Assembly: GCA_041394245.1 (NCBI GenBank)
Contig: JAWKIR010000002.1
Location: forward strand, 868,001 to 932,000
Source of the DNA: Acidimicrobiales bacterium
GTDB taxonomy: Bacteria; Actinomycetota; Acidimicrobiia; Acidimicrobiales; Aldehydirespiratoraceae
Reading direction: 5' to 3'
Length of the DNA stretch: 64,000 nucleotides
Position numbers and translations under genes: made by a program. The first letter of the stretch is position 1, and each line of letters begins with the position of its first letter. The notes beneath the pieces were generated by a model. It was given only the letters and a program-made list of their open reading frames with translations. It was not told the DNA's origin and made no database searches. Positions 6,879-17,296 of the stretch are shown here, one piece after another.

Positions 6879-8350
6879 TCTTCTTCGGTCCCGTCCCCGG
6901 CCGTCTCGACAGCCTCGATCGGCTCGACTGCCTCGATCGGCTCGTCAACCTCGATCGGCGCAGCGGCCTCGACGGGAGTCTCGACCGGTGCCGCAGGCGT
7001 CTCGACCGGTACTGCGGGTGTCTGGGCGGCGGGAGCCGGCACGGGCGGCGGCGGGGGAGTGGGCTTGCGGCCCTTCTTGCGCGGCGCAGGAGCTTCGATT
7101 CCGAACAGGGCGGCGATCGCCGGCACCTTGCTCGCGTGCTTGCGCACCGCAGACAGGAGTTGGTCGTTCGGCGTGGCCGGAACTCCCTCGGGAACGACCT
7201 GGCCCTTCACCGGCGAGAACGCGATGGCATCGAGCACCGTGGCCCAGCGATCCTGGGTGATCTCGCTGGTCAGCGAGGCCGACGCCGCGGCAGCGAGCCG
7301 CTCAGCCATGTCGACCGGAAGGGGAGCGCCGGCCTTGGGGGGCCGCGAGCTGTGGCGCAACGCACGGACGGTGCGGCCCTCCTGGATGTTCTCGGCCAGC
7401 TCGTCGAGCCACTTGCGGTGCTCGGCATCGACGCGAGCCGTGAGACCGTCGCGCAACTGATCGGCCAGGGCGCGGGACTCCTCGTCGCGGGCGCCGGTGT
7501 CGGCGGCGACCACGACACTACGAATGTCCTTGATGTCGATCTCGGTGATGCCGGCAAGGGCGGCCTCGGCCCGATCGCGCCACTCGGCGGCTTTCAGCGA
7601 GGGGGCCAGCTTCTCGGCCAGTGCCACCAACGGCTCGCTCTTGATCTTCGGCATGCCTTCGGCCGCCGCCTTCTCGTTCATCCGGTCGACGGCCTGACGC
7701 ACGCCGGGCACGCCGCCCTTCAGCACTTCCTCGGCGAGGGGATGCTGGAGCTCGGGAAGCGCCTTGAGCGCCGCTTGGCGGTGGGTACGCCCCGGACGCA
7801 GGCGCGGTGCCTTCGGGCGGGCCGGCGCCTGCGGGCGCTCTCGTCGCTCGCCACGGGCGCCCTGGCCCCGCTCACCGCGCTCGTTGCGATTGCCACGACC
7901 GCCCTCGCGACCGCCCTCGCGACCACCCTCGCGACCACCCTCGCGACCACCACGGCCACCGTCACGGCCCCGACCACGTCCGCGATCACCGTCGCGACCA
8001 CGACCGCCTCCGTCGCCGTCGCGGCCTCGTCCGCGACCCTTCGGCGCCAGAACCTGGGTCACGAGCGGTTCGTCGCGACCCGAGCCGAGGAGTTCGATCT
8101 TCTCGGGCTCCTTGCGGGCGCCCTTCGGCGGGAAGACGGTGGTGATCTCGAGGCCTTCGAGGTATGCCTCGGCCTCGACCTTCACGACGTCGCCGACGCC
8201 GACGCCACTCGGGATCAACGATCCGTCGAGCACGCCCTTCGGCTTCTTCGCCCCGGCGGCACGCCATGTCCAGGTGCCGTCGTCGCGAGTTGAGGTGAGT
8301 TCGATGTCCAGCCTGCGTGCCACGGAGCGCAACGGTATCGGCGTGCGCAC
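6875..8350 (-). CDS. Arg/Gly-rich (RGG-type) low-complexity protein, putative nucleic-acid binding
   Basis: The 491-residue frame begins with a compact beta-rich domain (about 10-80; DDGTWTWRAAG...GDVVKVEAEAYLEG) that could be an OB-like fold. A long Arg/Gly tract (about 100-170) follows with RGRGRD and REGG repeats. Next comes a helical domain (about 185-400, DUF349-like in composition only), then a Pro/Ala/Glu-rich tail. A GTG at 8323 (VARRLDIEL) is an alternative start at the first ordered residue. RGG tracts commonly bind RNA or promote condensates; that role is inferred. The downstream crotonase overlaps by 4 nt. No named family was recognised. Confidence 0.65.
   Translation of the reverse strand: MRTPIPLRSVARRLDIELTSTRDDGTWTWRAAGAKKPKGVLDGSLIPSGVGVGDVVKVEAEAYLEGLEITTVFPPKGARKEPEKIELLGSGRDEPLVTQVLAPKGRGRGRDGDGGGRGRDGDRGRGRGRDGGRGGREGGREGGREGGREGGRGNRNERGERGQGARGERRERPQAPARPKAPRLRPGRTHRQAALKALPELQHPLAEEVLKGGVPGVRQAVDRMNEKAAAEGMPKIKSEPLVALAEKLAPSLKAAEWRDRAEAALAGITEIDIKDIRSVVVAADTGARDEESRALADQLRDGLTARVDAEHRKWLDELAENIQEGRTVRALRHSSRPPKAGAPLPVDMAERLAAAASASLTSEITQDRWATVLDAIAFSPVKGQVVPEGVPATPNDQLLSAVRKHASKVPAIAALFGIEAPAPRKKGRKPTPPPPPVPAPAAQTPAVPVETPAAPVETPVEAAAPIEVDEPIEAVEPIEAVETAGDGTEEE
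7901..7948. repeat. 12-bp tandem repeat, four copies, inside the RG-rich gene
   Basis: Four consecutive 12-mers (two GCCCTCGCGACC, two ACCCTCGCGACC on the + strand) encode a GREG repeat. Being in frame, copy-number change would lengthen or shorten the Arg/Gly tract by four residues without a frameshift. Confidence 0.85.
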
Positions 8351-8386
8351 CCCGAGGCGACTCCCCGGGGTGCGTTCACCCAGATT

Positions 8387-9805
8387 TCAGAGCTGGAGCG
8401 CCTTGGTCTGGAGGAACTCCTCGATGCCGTACGGTCCGTTCTCGCGGCCGTAGCCCGACTGCTTGTAGCCACCGAAGGGCGCCTGGATGTTGAAACTGCC
8501 ACCGTTGATGTCGACCGCTCCGGTCCGCATGCGGCGGGCGACCTTCATGGCCCGCTCGTCGGAGCCCCACACGCCACCGGCGAGTCCGTAGAGGCTGTCG
8601 TTGGCGATGGCCACGGCATCGTCGTCATCGTCGTAGGCGATGATCGACAGCACGGGGCCGAAGATCTCCTCCTGGGCGATGGTCATGGAGTTGTCGACGT
8701 CGGCGAACACCGTCGGCTTGACGTAGTAGCCCGTCTCGAGCCCTTCGGGCTTGCCCAGGCCCCCGGCGACGACGCGGGCCCCCTCGTCGATGCCCTTCTG
8801 GATGTAGCCCTGCACACGGTCCCACTGGGCCTGCGAGATGAGCGGACCGAGGTGCATGCCCTCCTCGGTGGGCGACTTGACCTCCATCGCCGACGCGGCC
8901 GCGGCGGCGATGGCGACGCCTTCGTCGTAGCGCGAACGGGGGAGCAGCATCCGGGTGTGGGCGGTGCAGGTCTGACCGTTGTTGAGGTAGGCGGCGAAGA
9001 CCCCACCACCGATGGCCGCCGCGTAGTCCTCGACATCGTCGAGGATGATGTTGGCCGACTTGCCGCCGAGCTCGAGGGCGACCCGCTTGACGGTGCCCGC
9101 CGCGACCTCGGCCACCCGCTTGCCGGCCCGGGTCGACCCCGTGAACGACACCATGTCGATGTCGGGGTGGGCGGCGATGCGCTCGCCGACTTCGGGCCCG
9201 GTACCCATCACCATGTTGAACACGCCGGCGGGCAGGCCGACGTCGTGGATGATCTCGGCGAGGATGTAGGCGTTGAGCGGCGCGACCTCGGTGGGCTTGA
9301 GCACGACGGTGCAGCCGGCGGCGAACGCGCCGCCGATCTTGCAGACGATCTGGTGGAGTGGGTAGTTCCACGGCGTGATGCAGCCGACGACGCCCACCGG
9401 CTCCTTGACGACGAGGCTGTTGCCGATCGTCTCCTCCCACTGGATCTCGCCGAGGAGGTTGGCGTAGCTCTCCATGTTCATCATGGGGAGACCGGCCTGG
9501 ATCATCCCGGCCCAGGTGATCGGCATCCCGACCTCTCCGGCGATGACCTCGGCGATCTCACCGCTGCGGGCGGCGAGCCCCTCGTGGAGGCGGCGCAGGT
9601 ACTTCTGGCGCTCCTCGACGTCGGTCTGGCTCCAGGCCGGGAAGGCGGCCTTGGCCGCGGCGACCGCCTTGTCGACGTCGGCCGCGGTGCCGTTGGGAAT
9701 GCGGCCCATGACCTGTTCGGTCGCGGCGTTGATCACGTCGATCGTGCCGGAACCCTCGGAGGCGACCCACGCCCCGTCGATGTAGATCTGGTCGTATTCA
9801 CGCAT
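8387..9805 (-). CDS. NAD(P)-dependent aldehyde dehydrogenase
   Basis: This 472-residue ALDH-superfamily enzyme oxidises an aldehyde to the acid. Visible motifs include the cofactor-binding VGCITPWNYPLHQ, FTGSTRAGKRV, the general-base region LELGGKSA and the catalytic cysteine in NNGQTCTAHTR, then QEEIFGPVLSI and FGGYKQSGYGRE. The ATG at 9805 begins MREYDQIYIDG, the usual ALDH start, with a GAGG site about 8 nt upstream; longer frames start inside the promoter region. It is divergent from a small membrane-type gene. The aldehyde is unknown. Confidence 0.92.
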   Translation of the reverse strand: MREYDQIYIDGAWVASEGSGTIDVINAATEQVMGRIPNGTAADVDKAVAAAKAAFPAWSQTDVEERQKYLRRLHEGLAARSGEIAEVIAGEVGMPITWAGMIQAGLPMMNMESYANLLGEIQWEETIGNSLVVKEPVGVVGCITPWNYPLHQIVCKIGGAFAAGCTVVLKPTEVAPLNAYILAEIIHDVGLPAGVFNMVMGTGPEVGERIAAHPDIDMVSFTGSTRAGKRVAEVAAGTVKRVALELGGKSANIILDDVEDYAAAIGGGVFAAYLNNGQTCTAHTRMLLPRSRYDEGVAIAAAAASAMEVKSPTEEGMHLGPLISQAQWDRVQGYIQKGIDEGARVVAGGLGKPEGLETGYYVKPTVFADVDNSMTIAQEEIFGPVLSIIAYDDDDDAVAIANDSLYGLAGGVWGSDERAMKVARRMRTGAVDINGGSFNIQAPFGGYKQSGYGRENGPYGIEEFLQTKALQL

Positions 9806-9973
9806 AGGGTGCCTCGTCTCGTGATGGGCGGATGTTCCCCACTCTGCCACGACGTCGGCGGGATTTCCCGGGTGTCGCTGGACACGTGTCCGTCTCGGCT
9901 CGTCATGAGGGCGATTCGTCCTGGCGAGGCCCTGACCGCCCCCGACCTCTCCCACGGTGGCAGACTCGACCGC

Positions 9974-10207
9974 ATGAACACCGGTGAGCCGCGGGAGGGG
10001 GTGGACGATGTCGACCGGCCGCTGCCCTTCACGTACCGCAGGATCAAGGGTTCCTCAGCGTCGTTCGCGCTCGGCGCGGCGATGATCGCGGTGGGGGAGA
10101 TCCTCGAACCGTCGAAGACGTCGGTCGACATCGAGATACCGGCCGACGACGAGCGCGGTGACGACGGGTTCGATCTGCGCTTCGGCTCGTTGCCCGACCT
10201 CGACTGA
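9974..10207 (+). CDS. Small hypothetical protein with one hydrophobic segment
   Basis: A 77-residue frame starts at an ATG that lies 7 nt after CAGACT, a weak match to the -10 boxes used elsewhere. A moderately hydrophobic stretch (about residues 26-42, SSASFALGAAMIAVGEIL) is followed by an acidic tail. Its stop lies 17 nt from the end of the convergent amidohydrolase gene. The family is not recognised. The frame is supported by codon bias and by filling the gap between two confident genes. Confidence 0.5.
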   Translation: MNTGEPREGVDDVDRPLPFTYRRIKGSSASFALGAAMIAVGEILEPSKTSVDIEIPADDERGDDGFDLRFGSLPDLD

Positions 10208-10224
10208 CCGACCTCGCCGACCCC

Positions 10225-11418
10225 TCAGAGGTGACGGGGGGAGAAGGCCATGCTGTAGGTGTCGGTGGGCTTCTCGGCCAGGGGAGTGGCGACCTGCGCC
10301 ACCGTCGGGCCGATACCGAGGGGCTCGAGCGCGGCGATGTCGAGGTCGTAGACCTCGGCGGCCGTCTGGCCGAGCACCTTGCGCAGGTCGGCCTCGGACC
10401 AGTCGTGGAACGTGTGTTGCAGCGATTCGAGCGTGTACGGGTAGGTGCCCTCCTTGTGGGGGTAGTCGCTGCCCCACATGACCCGGTCGACGCCGAGGCA
10501 CAGGATGGCATCGGCTTCGTCTGGCGACGGCATGCTCGCGCCCATCCAGCAGTTGCGGTGGAAGTAGGTCGACGGGGCGTGGGGGAGGAGGTCGGCGGGT
10601 GCGGGCATCTCGCCCACCCGTCCGTTGTCCCGGAAGAGGCCCCAGTAGACGTCCATGCGGGCCAGGACGTCGGGGACCCAGCCGACGGCCTGCTCGGTCA
10701 TGACGAACTTGAGGCCGGGGAACCGCTCGAAGACGCCACCGATGATCAGGTGCCACAGGCTCCGGTTGGCGAAAAAGGGCACTTCCATGAGCATGAGCAT
10801 GTTGCGGCCCGGGGCGCCCTCGATGTCGGGGATGCCGGCGCCGCCGTGCTGGTTGATCGGTAGCCCCGTCTCCTGGGCGGCCGCCCAGACCGGGTCGTAG
10901 ATCGGGTCCCACAGGGCCGGTACCCCGGCGTCGGGCGGGATGGCCGAGAAGAGGATGCCCTTCAGACCGTGTTCCTTGGCCCAGTGGATCTCGGCGACCG
11001 CGGCCTCCACGTCGTTGGGGAAAATCTGGGCGAGCCCGCCCCGCCGGCCCGGCAGCTGCGCACACCAGTCGGCCAGCCATCGGTTGTGCGCGGTCAACCC
11101 GGCCTGACGCTGCTCGTGTTCGAGCCCGCTCGCCGGCGGCCGCACGACCAGCTGGCCCGTGGGGAAGAAGGGCGGCACCGTGTTGGGGAAGACGATCTCC
11201 GCCGACTGCAGGTCGGCCTCGAGCTCGCGTTGGCGGTACTCGTTGTCCCAGTTGCGCACCCGGGTCGGATCAGTGAGATCCGAGAACGGGTTGACGTAGG
11301 CCGCGGCCCAAGCCTCGAAGTCGTCATGGTGGCGACTCGGCAGGTACGCCTTGTAGTCCGGGATGTCGGCGCCGGCGTGACAGTCGGCCGAGATGATCGT
11401 GTAGCGGTCCTGAGCCAT
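10225..11418 (-). CDS. Amidohydrolase-2 family metal-dependent hydrolase/decarboxylase
   Basis: This 397-residue TIM-barrel protein resembles PF04909 members such as aminocarboxymuconate-semialdehyde decarboxylase-like enzymes. The N-terminal metal motif reads ISADCHAG (D12, H14). A later His lies in NQHGGAG, and the C-terminal Asp in MWGSDYPHKEG, a hallmark of the family. Actinobacteria carry many paralogues acting on xenobiotic or aromatic ring-cleavage products; the substrate here is unknown. A TAGAAC element sits 6 nt before the ATG, near-matching the leaderless -10 pattern. Confidence 0.82.
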   Translation of the reverse strand: MAQDRYTIISADCHAGADIPDYKAYLPSRHHDDFEAWAAAYVNPFSDLTDPTRVRNWDNEYRQRELEADLQSAEIVFPNTVPPFFPTGQLVVRPPASGLEHEQRQAGLTAHNRWLADWCAQLPGRRGGLAQIFPNDVEAAVAEIHWAKEHGLKGILFSAIPPDAGVPALWDPIYDPVWAAAQETGLPINQHGGAGIPDIEGAPGRNMLMLMEVPFFANRSLWHLIIGGVFERFPGLKFVMTEQAVGWVPDVLARMDVYWGLFRDNGRVGEMPAPADLLPHAPSTYFHRNCWMGASMPSPDEADAILCLGVDRVMWGSDYPHKEGTYPYTLESLQHTFHDWSEADLRKVLGQTAAEVYDLDIAALEPLGIGPTVAQVATPLAEKPTDTYSMAFSPRHL

Positions 11419-11572
11419 GCCGCGGTTCTAGCGCAGCTCATGCCCACAATCACCATGGGCCGCCGGAAATCATCGTTATGTAAAGTTATGCCCATGAGTG
11501 GGGCACCCTCACGGAAGCCCCATCGACCGCTTCAGGTCGAGGCCGCGACAGCCGAAGAGATTACGAACCGGT

Positions 11573-11578
11573 TACAGT
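11573..11578 (+). promoter_or_regulatory. Candidate -10 box TACAGT of the M23-SLH gene
   Basis: TACAGT lies 30 nt before the ATG at 11609, leaving room for a short leader that carries the GGGAGG ribosome site at 11595-11600. The 190-bp gap 11419-11608 is shared with the divergent amidohydrolase gene and contains no other structure that I could see. Confidence 0.4.
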
Positions 11579-11608
11579 CGGACTCGCCGCGGGCGGGAGG
11601 ACCTTCCA

Positions 11609-12871
11609 ATGTCGCTTTCGCATCTGAAATGCCGAACGGTGATCGCCTCGGCGATCACCCTCGCTGTGTCGTTCTCTGCCGTCGTTCCCGCATCCGGCGC
11701 CGAGGCGGCGCCCGAGCAGGTCCTGTTGGCCCCGTTCGCCTGCGGAACCGAATGGCAGGGAACCACCTACTCCGGGCACGGTCAGGGAGATCTCACGCTC
11801 GACCTGAACCGGACGAGCCTGGTCTGGCCCGACCCGCTCCACGATCTCGGCCAACCCATCCTCGCCCAGGGCGATGGTGTGGTCGTTCATGTCGCCCAGG
11901 ATGGCTGGAACAGCGGCGCAGGCACCTACGCCGAGGTCGACTACGGCGACGTCACCGCGGTCTATGTGCACCTGGTCGAGAACTCGATCGCCGTCGAGGT
12001 GGGCGACGTCGTGACGACGGGACAACTGCTCGGCCTGTTGGGCAACAGCGGCAACATCGTGAGCAGCACGGCCGAGAAGCTCGCCCACCTGCACCTCGCC
12101 TACTGGGACAGCACCGGAGTGGAGAACGCCCGCGCCTACCAACTCAGCACCCAGATCCCGGTTCGGATCAGCGGTGTCGACTATGTGGCAACAGCAAGCC
12201 CGCGGACCCCCTCCGCCGCCTTCGTGTCGACCAACTGTGAGGGCGAGACGTTCACTCCGCCACATCCGTTCACCGATGTCGACACCGAATCGTTCGCCTA
12301 CGACGACATCGCCCTCTTGTACGAGCTCGCGATCACCCAGGGAACCGGAACGTCGAGCTACTCCCCCCACGAATCGGTCGACCGCGAGCAGATGGCCGCA
12401 TTCCTGGCCCGCATCTGGCGACTGCTCGCGCCCGAGACACCGGTCCCCGAGGGCGAGTATCCGTTCGACGACGTCGATCCCGACTCGTTCGCCTACGACG
12501 ACATCCACCTGATCTTCGAGCTGGGCATCACGACCGGGACCGGCCATGCCACCTACTCCCCCGACGACGAGGTCAGCCGGGAACAGATGGCCGCGTTCTT
12601 GAACCGCCTCCACGAGTTGCTCGATCCGCCGGTGGCCGCCAGTCCACCGAACCCCGACCCCGATCCGTTCCCGGACGGGCCGATCTATCCCTTCGACGAC
12701 GTCGCCCCCAGCTCGTTCGCCTACGACGACATCGCCCGGATCCATCAGCTCGGGATCACCACGGGGACGAGCCGGTCGACCTACTCCCCCGCCGAGGTGG
12801 TCGACCGCGAACAGATGGCCGCATTCCTCGCCCGCGTCTATCGCCTTCTCGCTCCGCCCGTCGCCGACTGA
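11609..12871 (+). CDS. Secreted M23-type metallopeptidase with three SLH domains
   Basis: The ATG at 11609 has GGGAGG 8 nt upstream and is followed by a clear signal peptide (about 1-33). An M23/LytM-type domain spans about 40-215: H57 and D65 lie in the first zinc motif region (SGHGQGDLTLDL) and HLHLAYWD is the second. Three S-layer-homology-like repeats follow (about 227-285, 288-345, 365-420), each with the pattern F-D-D-V...FAYDDI...LGITTGT...REQMAAFLAR. The protein (420 residues) probably anchors to the cell envelope and cuts peptidoglycan cross-links, or acts as a binding LytM factor. The divergent neighbour is unrelated. Confidence 0.85.
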   Translation: MSLSHLKCRTVIASAITLAVSFSAVVPASGAEAAPEQVLLAPFACGTEWQGTTYSGHGQGDLTLDLNRTSLVWPDPLHDLGQPILAQGDGVVVHVAQDGWNSGAGTYAEVDYGDVTAVYVHLVENSIAVEVGDVVTTGQLLGLLGNSGNIVSSTAEKLAHLHLAYWDSTGVENARAYQLSTQIPVRISGVDYVATASPRTPSAAFVSTNCEGETFTPPHPFTDVDTESFAYDDIALLYELAITQGTGTSSYSPHESVDREQMAAFLARIWRLLAPETPVPEGEYPFDDVDPDSFAYDDIHLIFELGITTGTGHATYSPDDEVSREQMAAFLNRLHELLDPPVAASPPNPDPDPFPDGPIYPFDDVAPSSFAYDDIARIHQLGITTGTSRSTYSPAEVVDREQMAAFLARVYRLLAPPVAD

Positions 12872-12913
12872 ACGCCGTTTGCCCCTCGCGCTTGCGGGTG
12901 TGATCATGGTCAC

Positions 12914-13729
12914 ATGCGCAACCTCACACGGTCAGTTTCGATTCCTCTCCTGCTGCTCCTCGCCGTGCTGGCGGCGGCGTGCACGGTCGACGTCGGGGCG
13001 ACGTCGTTGACCGTTGTCCAGGCGCAGGAGGACGGCTTCTTCGAAAACGGTGACGAACCCTATGTCGCAGTCATCAAGTGGCGGGTCATCCCGGGCACGC
13101 CCGGATCCGCCTCGGCGGAGTTCATCGGCAATCTCACCGAGCTCGCCAGCGGCGCCGACGACGGTGCGGTTCTGGCCATTCCCTCGGCGATGGGTGCCGT
13201 CACCTTCGAGAACGTACAGAACTCGACCTTCGAGGACCTGCTCACGAAGGGCGTCGTGCCCGAACTGGTGGGCACGGTGATGGTGGTGATGGAGAGCGAC
13301 CTCACCCCGTGGGGAACGATCAACAACCTCATGAACGATGTGGAAGCCGCGCTCGAGGCCGAACTCGTCAGCCAGGTCGAACCATTGACGATCGCGCAGC
13401 TCACCGACCCGCAAGCCGTCGCCGACGCGCTCTCGGCCGCCGCCGCCAACGTCGAAGCGGCCGTGACGCCCGGCGTGTGGGACTCGATCCTGTTGTTCCT
13501 CGGATCGCTCGGGAACCCCGACGACCCGATCGACATCGGCTTCACCGTCTGGGTCGCCGCCTACGGGCCTCTCGGACAGCTGATCGAGAACAGTCTGGTG
13601 TCGGCGCTGCCCGCCGGCGCAACCGGTGGCGTGTGGTGGAACACGGTCGACCCGATCACGACGACGATGCGATTCGCCGGCGACGGTGCGATCTACGACG
13701 TCTCCATCACTGCCACGACCGGCCTCTGA
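12914..13729 (+). CDS. Putative lipoprotein, unknown function
   Basis: This 271-residue protein starts with a lipoprotein signal: basic N-terminus, Leu/Val-rich core and a lipobox-like LAAAC with Cys at about position 23. The mature part has a region EDGFFENGDEPYVAVIKWR...PGTPGS, then helical, Ala-rich segments and a beta-rich end. I do not recognise the family. It sits between the M23-SLH gene and the M48 protease gene on the same strand, so an envelope role is likely by location. GATCAT, 6 nt before the ATG, is a poor match to the -10 pattern. Confidence 0.65.
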   Translation: MRNLTRSVSIPLLLLLAVLAAACTVDVGATSLTVVQAQEDGFFENGDEPYVAVIKWRVIPGTPGSASAEFIGNLTELASGADDGAVLAIPSAMGAVTFENVQNSTFEDLLTKGVVPELVGTVMVVMESDLTPWGTINNLMNDVEAALEAELVSQVEPLTIAQLTDPQAVADALSAAAANVEAAVTPGVWDSILLFLGSLGNPDDPIDIGFTVWVAAYGPLGQLIENSLVSALPAGATGGVWWNTVDPITTTMRFAGDGAIYDVSITATTGL

Positions 13730-13735
13730 GCAGAC

Positions 13736-13764
13736 CCGACACAACCGGCCGGAGGTCGTAGGGT
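13736..13764 (+). promoter_or_regulatory. CCGACA-17-TAGGGT promoter, leaderless start of the M48 gene
   Basis: TAGGGT (13759-13764) ends 7 nt before the ATG at 13772, and a partial -35 (CCGACA) lies 17 bp upstream of it. Transcription is expected to start at or beside the ATG. Confidence 0.6.
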
Positions 13765-13771
13765 CGACGCC

Positions 13772-14758
13772 ATGACCGACCGCCTCCGGTTTCCCGACAT
13801 CAGCCCGACCAGTTGGGAACACCCGACCGACCGCGCCGCGCTCAATGCGCTCCGACGCATCCCCGGTTTCGATCTGGTGTTGCGCAAGCTCGTCGGGATG
13901 TTCGGTGAGAAGTCGATCCGGCTGAGCTTCAAGGCCAACGCCGTCAAGGTCGGCGAGTCCCAGTATCCATGGATCCACGAGCGTCTCCTGCGAGTGTGCG
14001 ACACGTTCGATCTCCACGAGATCCCCGAGCTCTACGTGTCGCAGACCCCGCTCGTCAATGCCGGAGCGGTCGGGTTCGACCACCCGTTCATCGTCCTCAA
14101 CTCGTCGACGCTCGAGATTCTCGACCGCGACCAGGTCGAGGCGGTCATCGCCCACGAAGTCGCCCACATCATGAGCGGCCACGCCGTCTACCGGACGATG
14201 CTGTTCATCCTCATGCGCTTCGCACTGACCCGCTACCCGCTGGCGGGCGTGGCGGTCAGACCGGTGCTCTACGGCCTGCTCGAGTGGTCGCGCCGCGCCG
14301 AGCTGTCGTGCGACCGGGCCGCCCTGCTCGCCACACAGGACCCGGAGATCGTCATGGGTGCCCTGATGCGCATCGCCGGCGGCACCCGGGGCGAGGAGCT
14401 CGATCTCGAGGCGTTCATCGCCCAGAGCGACGAGTACCGAGACGACAAGGACACGCTTGCCGGCATCTACAAGGTGCTCGCCGCCCTCGGGGCGACGCAC
14501 CCGTTCTCGGTGGTTCGCGTGGCCGAACTCCGCGACTGGATCGACGGCGGCGACTACCAGGCCCTTCTCGACGGCGACTTGCGCACCCCGTCGACCGACG
14601 ACGAGACGTCCTACACCGAGGATGTGGGCGATGCCGCGGCGGGCTACGCCGCCGGCGCCCGCAAGCTGGTCGACGAGGTCGGCGCGAAGGTCGGCTCGGT
14701 CGCCGGCCGCGTCTCCACCGCGTGGCGCAACGAACGCGAGACGTCCGGCGAACCGTAG
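13772..14758 (+). CDS. M48-family zinc metalloprotease
   Basis: The 328-residue protein carries the zinc motif HEVAH (H128, E129, H132) followed by SGHAVY, and the third ligand region RRAELSCDRAALL. It lacks the two N-terminal membrane helices of HtpX; a single hydrophobic stretch (about 142-165) follows the HExxH helix. The C-terminal 60 residues are Ala/Lys-rich and helical. M48 enzymes of this form act in protein quality control or envelope processing. The start is leaderless by its -10 box. It is convergent with the diguanylate cyclase gene (12-nt gap). Confidence 0.85.
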   Translation: MTDRLRFPDISPTSWEHPTDRAALNALRRIPGFDLVLRKLVGMFGEKSIRLSFKANAVKVGESQYPWIHERLLRVCDTFDLHEIPELYVSQTPLVNAGAVGFDHPFIVLNSSTLEILDRDQVEAVIAHEVAHIMSGHAVYRTMLFILMRFALTRYPLAGVAVRPVLYGLLEWSRRAELSCDRAALLATQDPEIVMGALMRIAGGTRGEELDLEAFIAQSDEYRDDKDTLAGIYKVLAALGATHPFSVVRVAELRDWIDGGDYQALLDGDLRTPSTDDETSYTEDVGDAAAGYAAGARKLVDEVGAKVGSVAGRVSTAWRNERETSGEP

Positions 14759-14770
14759 GCCCGGGGCGAC

Positions 14771-16405
<1,635 letters not shown>

Positions 16406-16461
16406 GCGCTGCCCGGTCCGATCATGGCCTCGAACCGTAACAGCTCGACCACCCGGAGTCC

Positions 16462-17244
16462 TCAGCGCAAGAACGAACCCGTCGCCTGCAGTTGCTCGAC
16501 CAGGGCACGGCCGTGGGCGACCTGGGCCGTGTAGAGCGACCCGCCGAGGCTGATCCGGCGCGCACCCGCCTCGGCGACCTCGGCGAACCCGAGGTTCGAT
16601 CCGAGCGGAACGAGCGCATTGATCGGTCCTCCGGCTTCCGCCGCCACCGTCCGAATGCTTTCGAGGTCCCAGGTCCCCGGGGCGTAGAGGCACTCGGCGC
16701 CGACCTCGGCGAACGCCTGGAGACGGGCAATCGCCTCGTTCATGCCACCGTCGAGACCGTAGAGCAGGACCTCGGTGCGGCCGGTGATGACGAACGGGCG
16801 GTCGAGCGCTCGAGCCGCTTGCACCGCCGCCTCGATGCGGGCGACGGCCAGCGCACGATCGTAGAGACCTCGCTCGGGGTCGCCCGACCAGTCCTCGATC
16901 CCCATTCCTGCGGCCCCCGTGGCCGCGAAACACCGCACCGCCGCCACCATGTCCTCCGGCTCGTGACCGTAGCCATTCTCGGCATCGACGTTGAGCGGCA
17001 CCTCCGCCGCGGCCACGAGTGCGGCGGTGTGGGCGGCGTGTTCCTCCATCGACACATCGCCCGCGGCGTCGGAGCGACCGATCGTCTGGGCGTGGGCCGA
17101 GCTCGAGGTGGCGATCGCATCGACGCGGGCGTCGCTCAGCGCGGCGGCGGTGCCGGCATCACCCACGTTGGCGAGCAGGAAACACCCCGACTGGTGCAGT
17201 TCGCGGAACCGGGCGCCGAGGCGGGCGTGGCGTTCATCCGTCAT
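16462..17244 (-). CDS. Isocitrate lyase/PEP mutase superfamily protein
   Basis: This 260-residue TIM barrel belongs to the PEP-mutase/2-methylisocitrate lyase-like group that cleaves or rearranges 2-hydroxy- or phospho-acids with Mg2+. Recognisable are ATSSSAHAQTIGRSD (substrate loop), PLNVDAENGYG (metal-binding acidic residues), GIEDWSGD, and the C-terminal GARRISLGGSLY. The catalytic Cys of isocitrate lyase (KKCGH) is absent, as expected for the PF13714 branch of unknown substrate. A TAGACC element is placed 6 nt before the ATG. Confidence 0.8.
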   Translation of the reverse strand: MTDERHARLGARFRELHQSGCFLLANVGDAGTAAALSDARVDAIATSSSAHAQTIGRSDAAGDVSMEEHAAHTAALVAAAEVPLNVDAENGYGHEPEDMVAAVRCFAATGAAGMGIEDWSGDPERGLYDRALAVARIEAAVQAARALDRPFVITGRTEVLLYGLDGGMNEAIARLQAFAEVGAECLYAPGTWDLESIRTVAAEAGGPINALVPLGSNLGFAEVAEAGARRISLGGSLYTAQVAHGRALVEQLQATGSFLR

Positions 17245-17284
17245 GACTCCGGTCTACTCCACTGGGGCGCGGGCCACCTCTGGA

Positions 17285-17290
17285 TAGCGT
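17285..17290 (+). promoter_or_regulatory. TAGCGT -10 box, leaderless start
   Basis: TAGCGT ends 6 nt before the GTG at 17297, matching the recurrent leaderless pattern and supporting this GTG as the start. Confidence 0.55.
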
Positions 17291-17296
17291 CACGGG

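Noticed and set aside
7136..8293. 385-codon plus-strand frame over the RG-rich gene
   Set aside because: The minus-strand frame has an ordered N-terminal domain, a 4-nt overlap with a confident gene and sensible codon bias; the plus frame is its mirror image with Ala/Thr repeats from the same 12-bp units.
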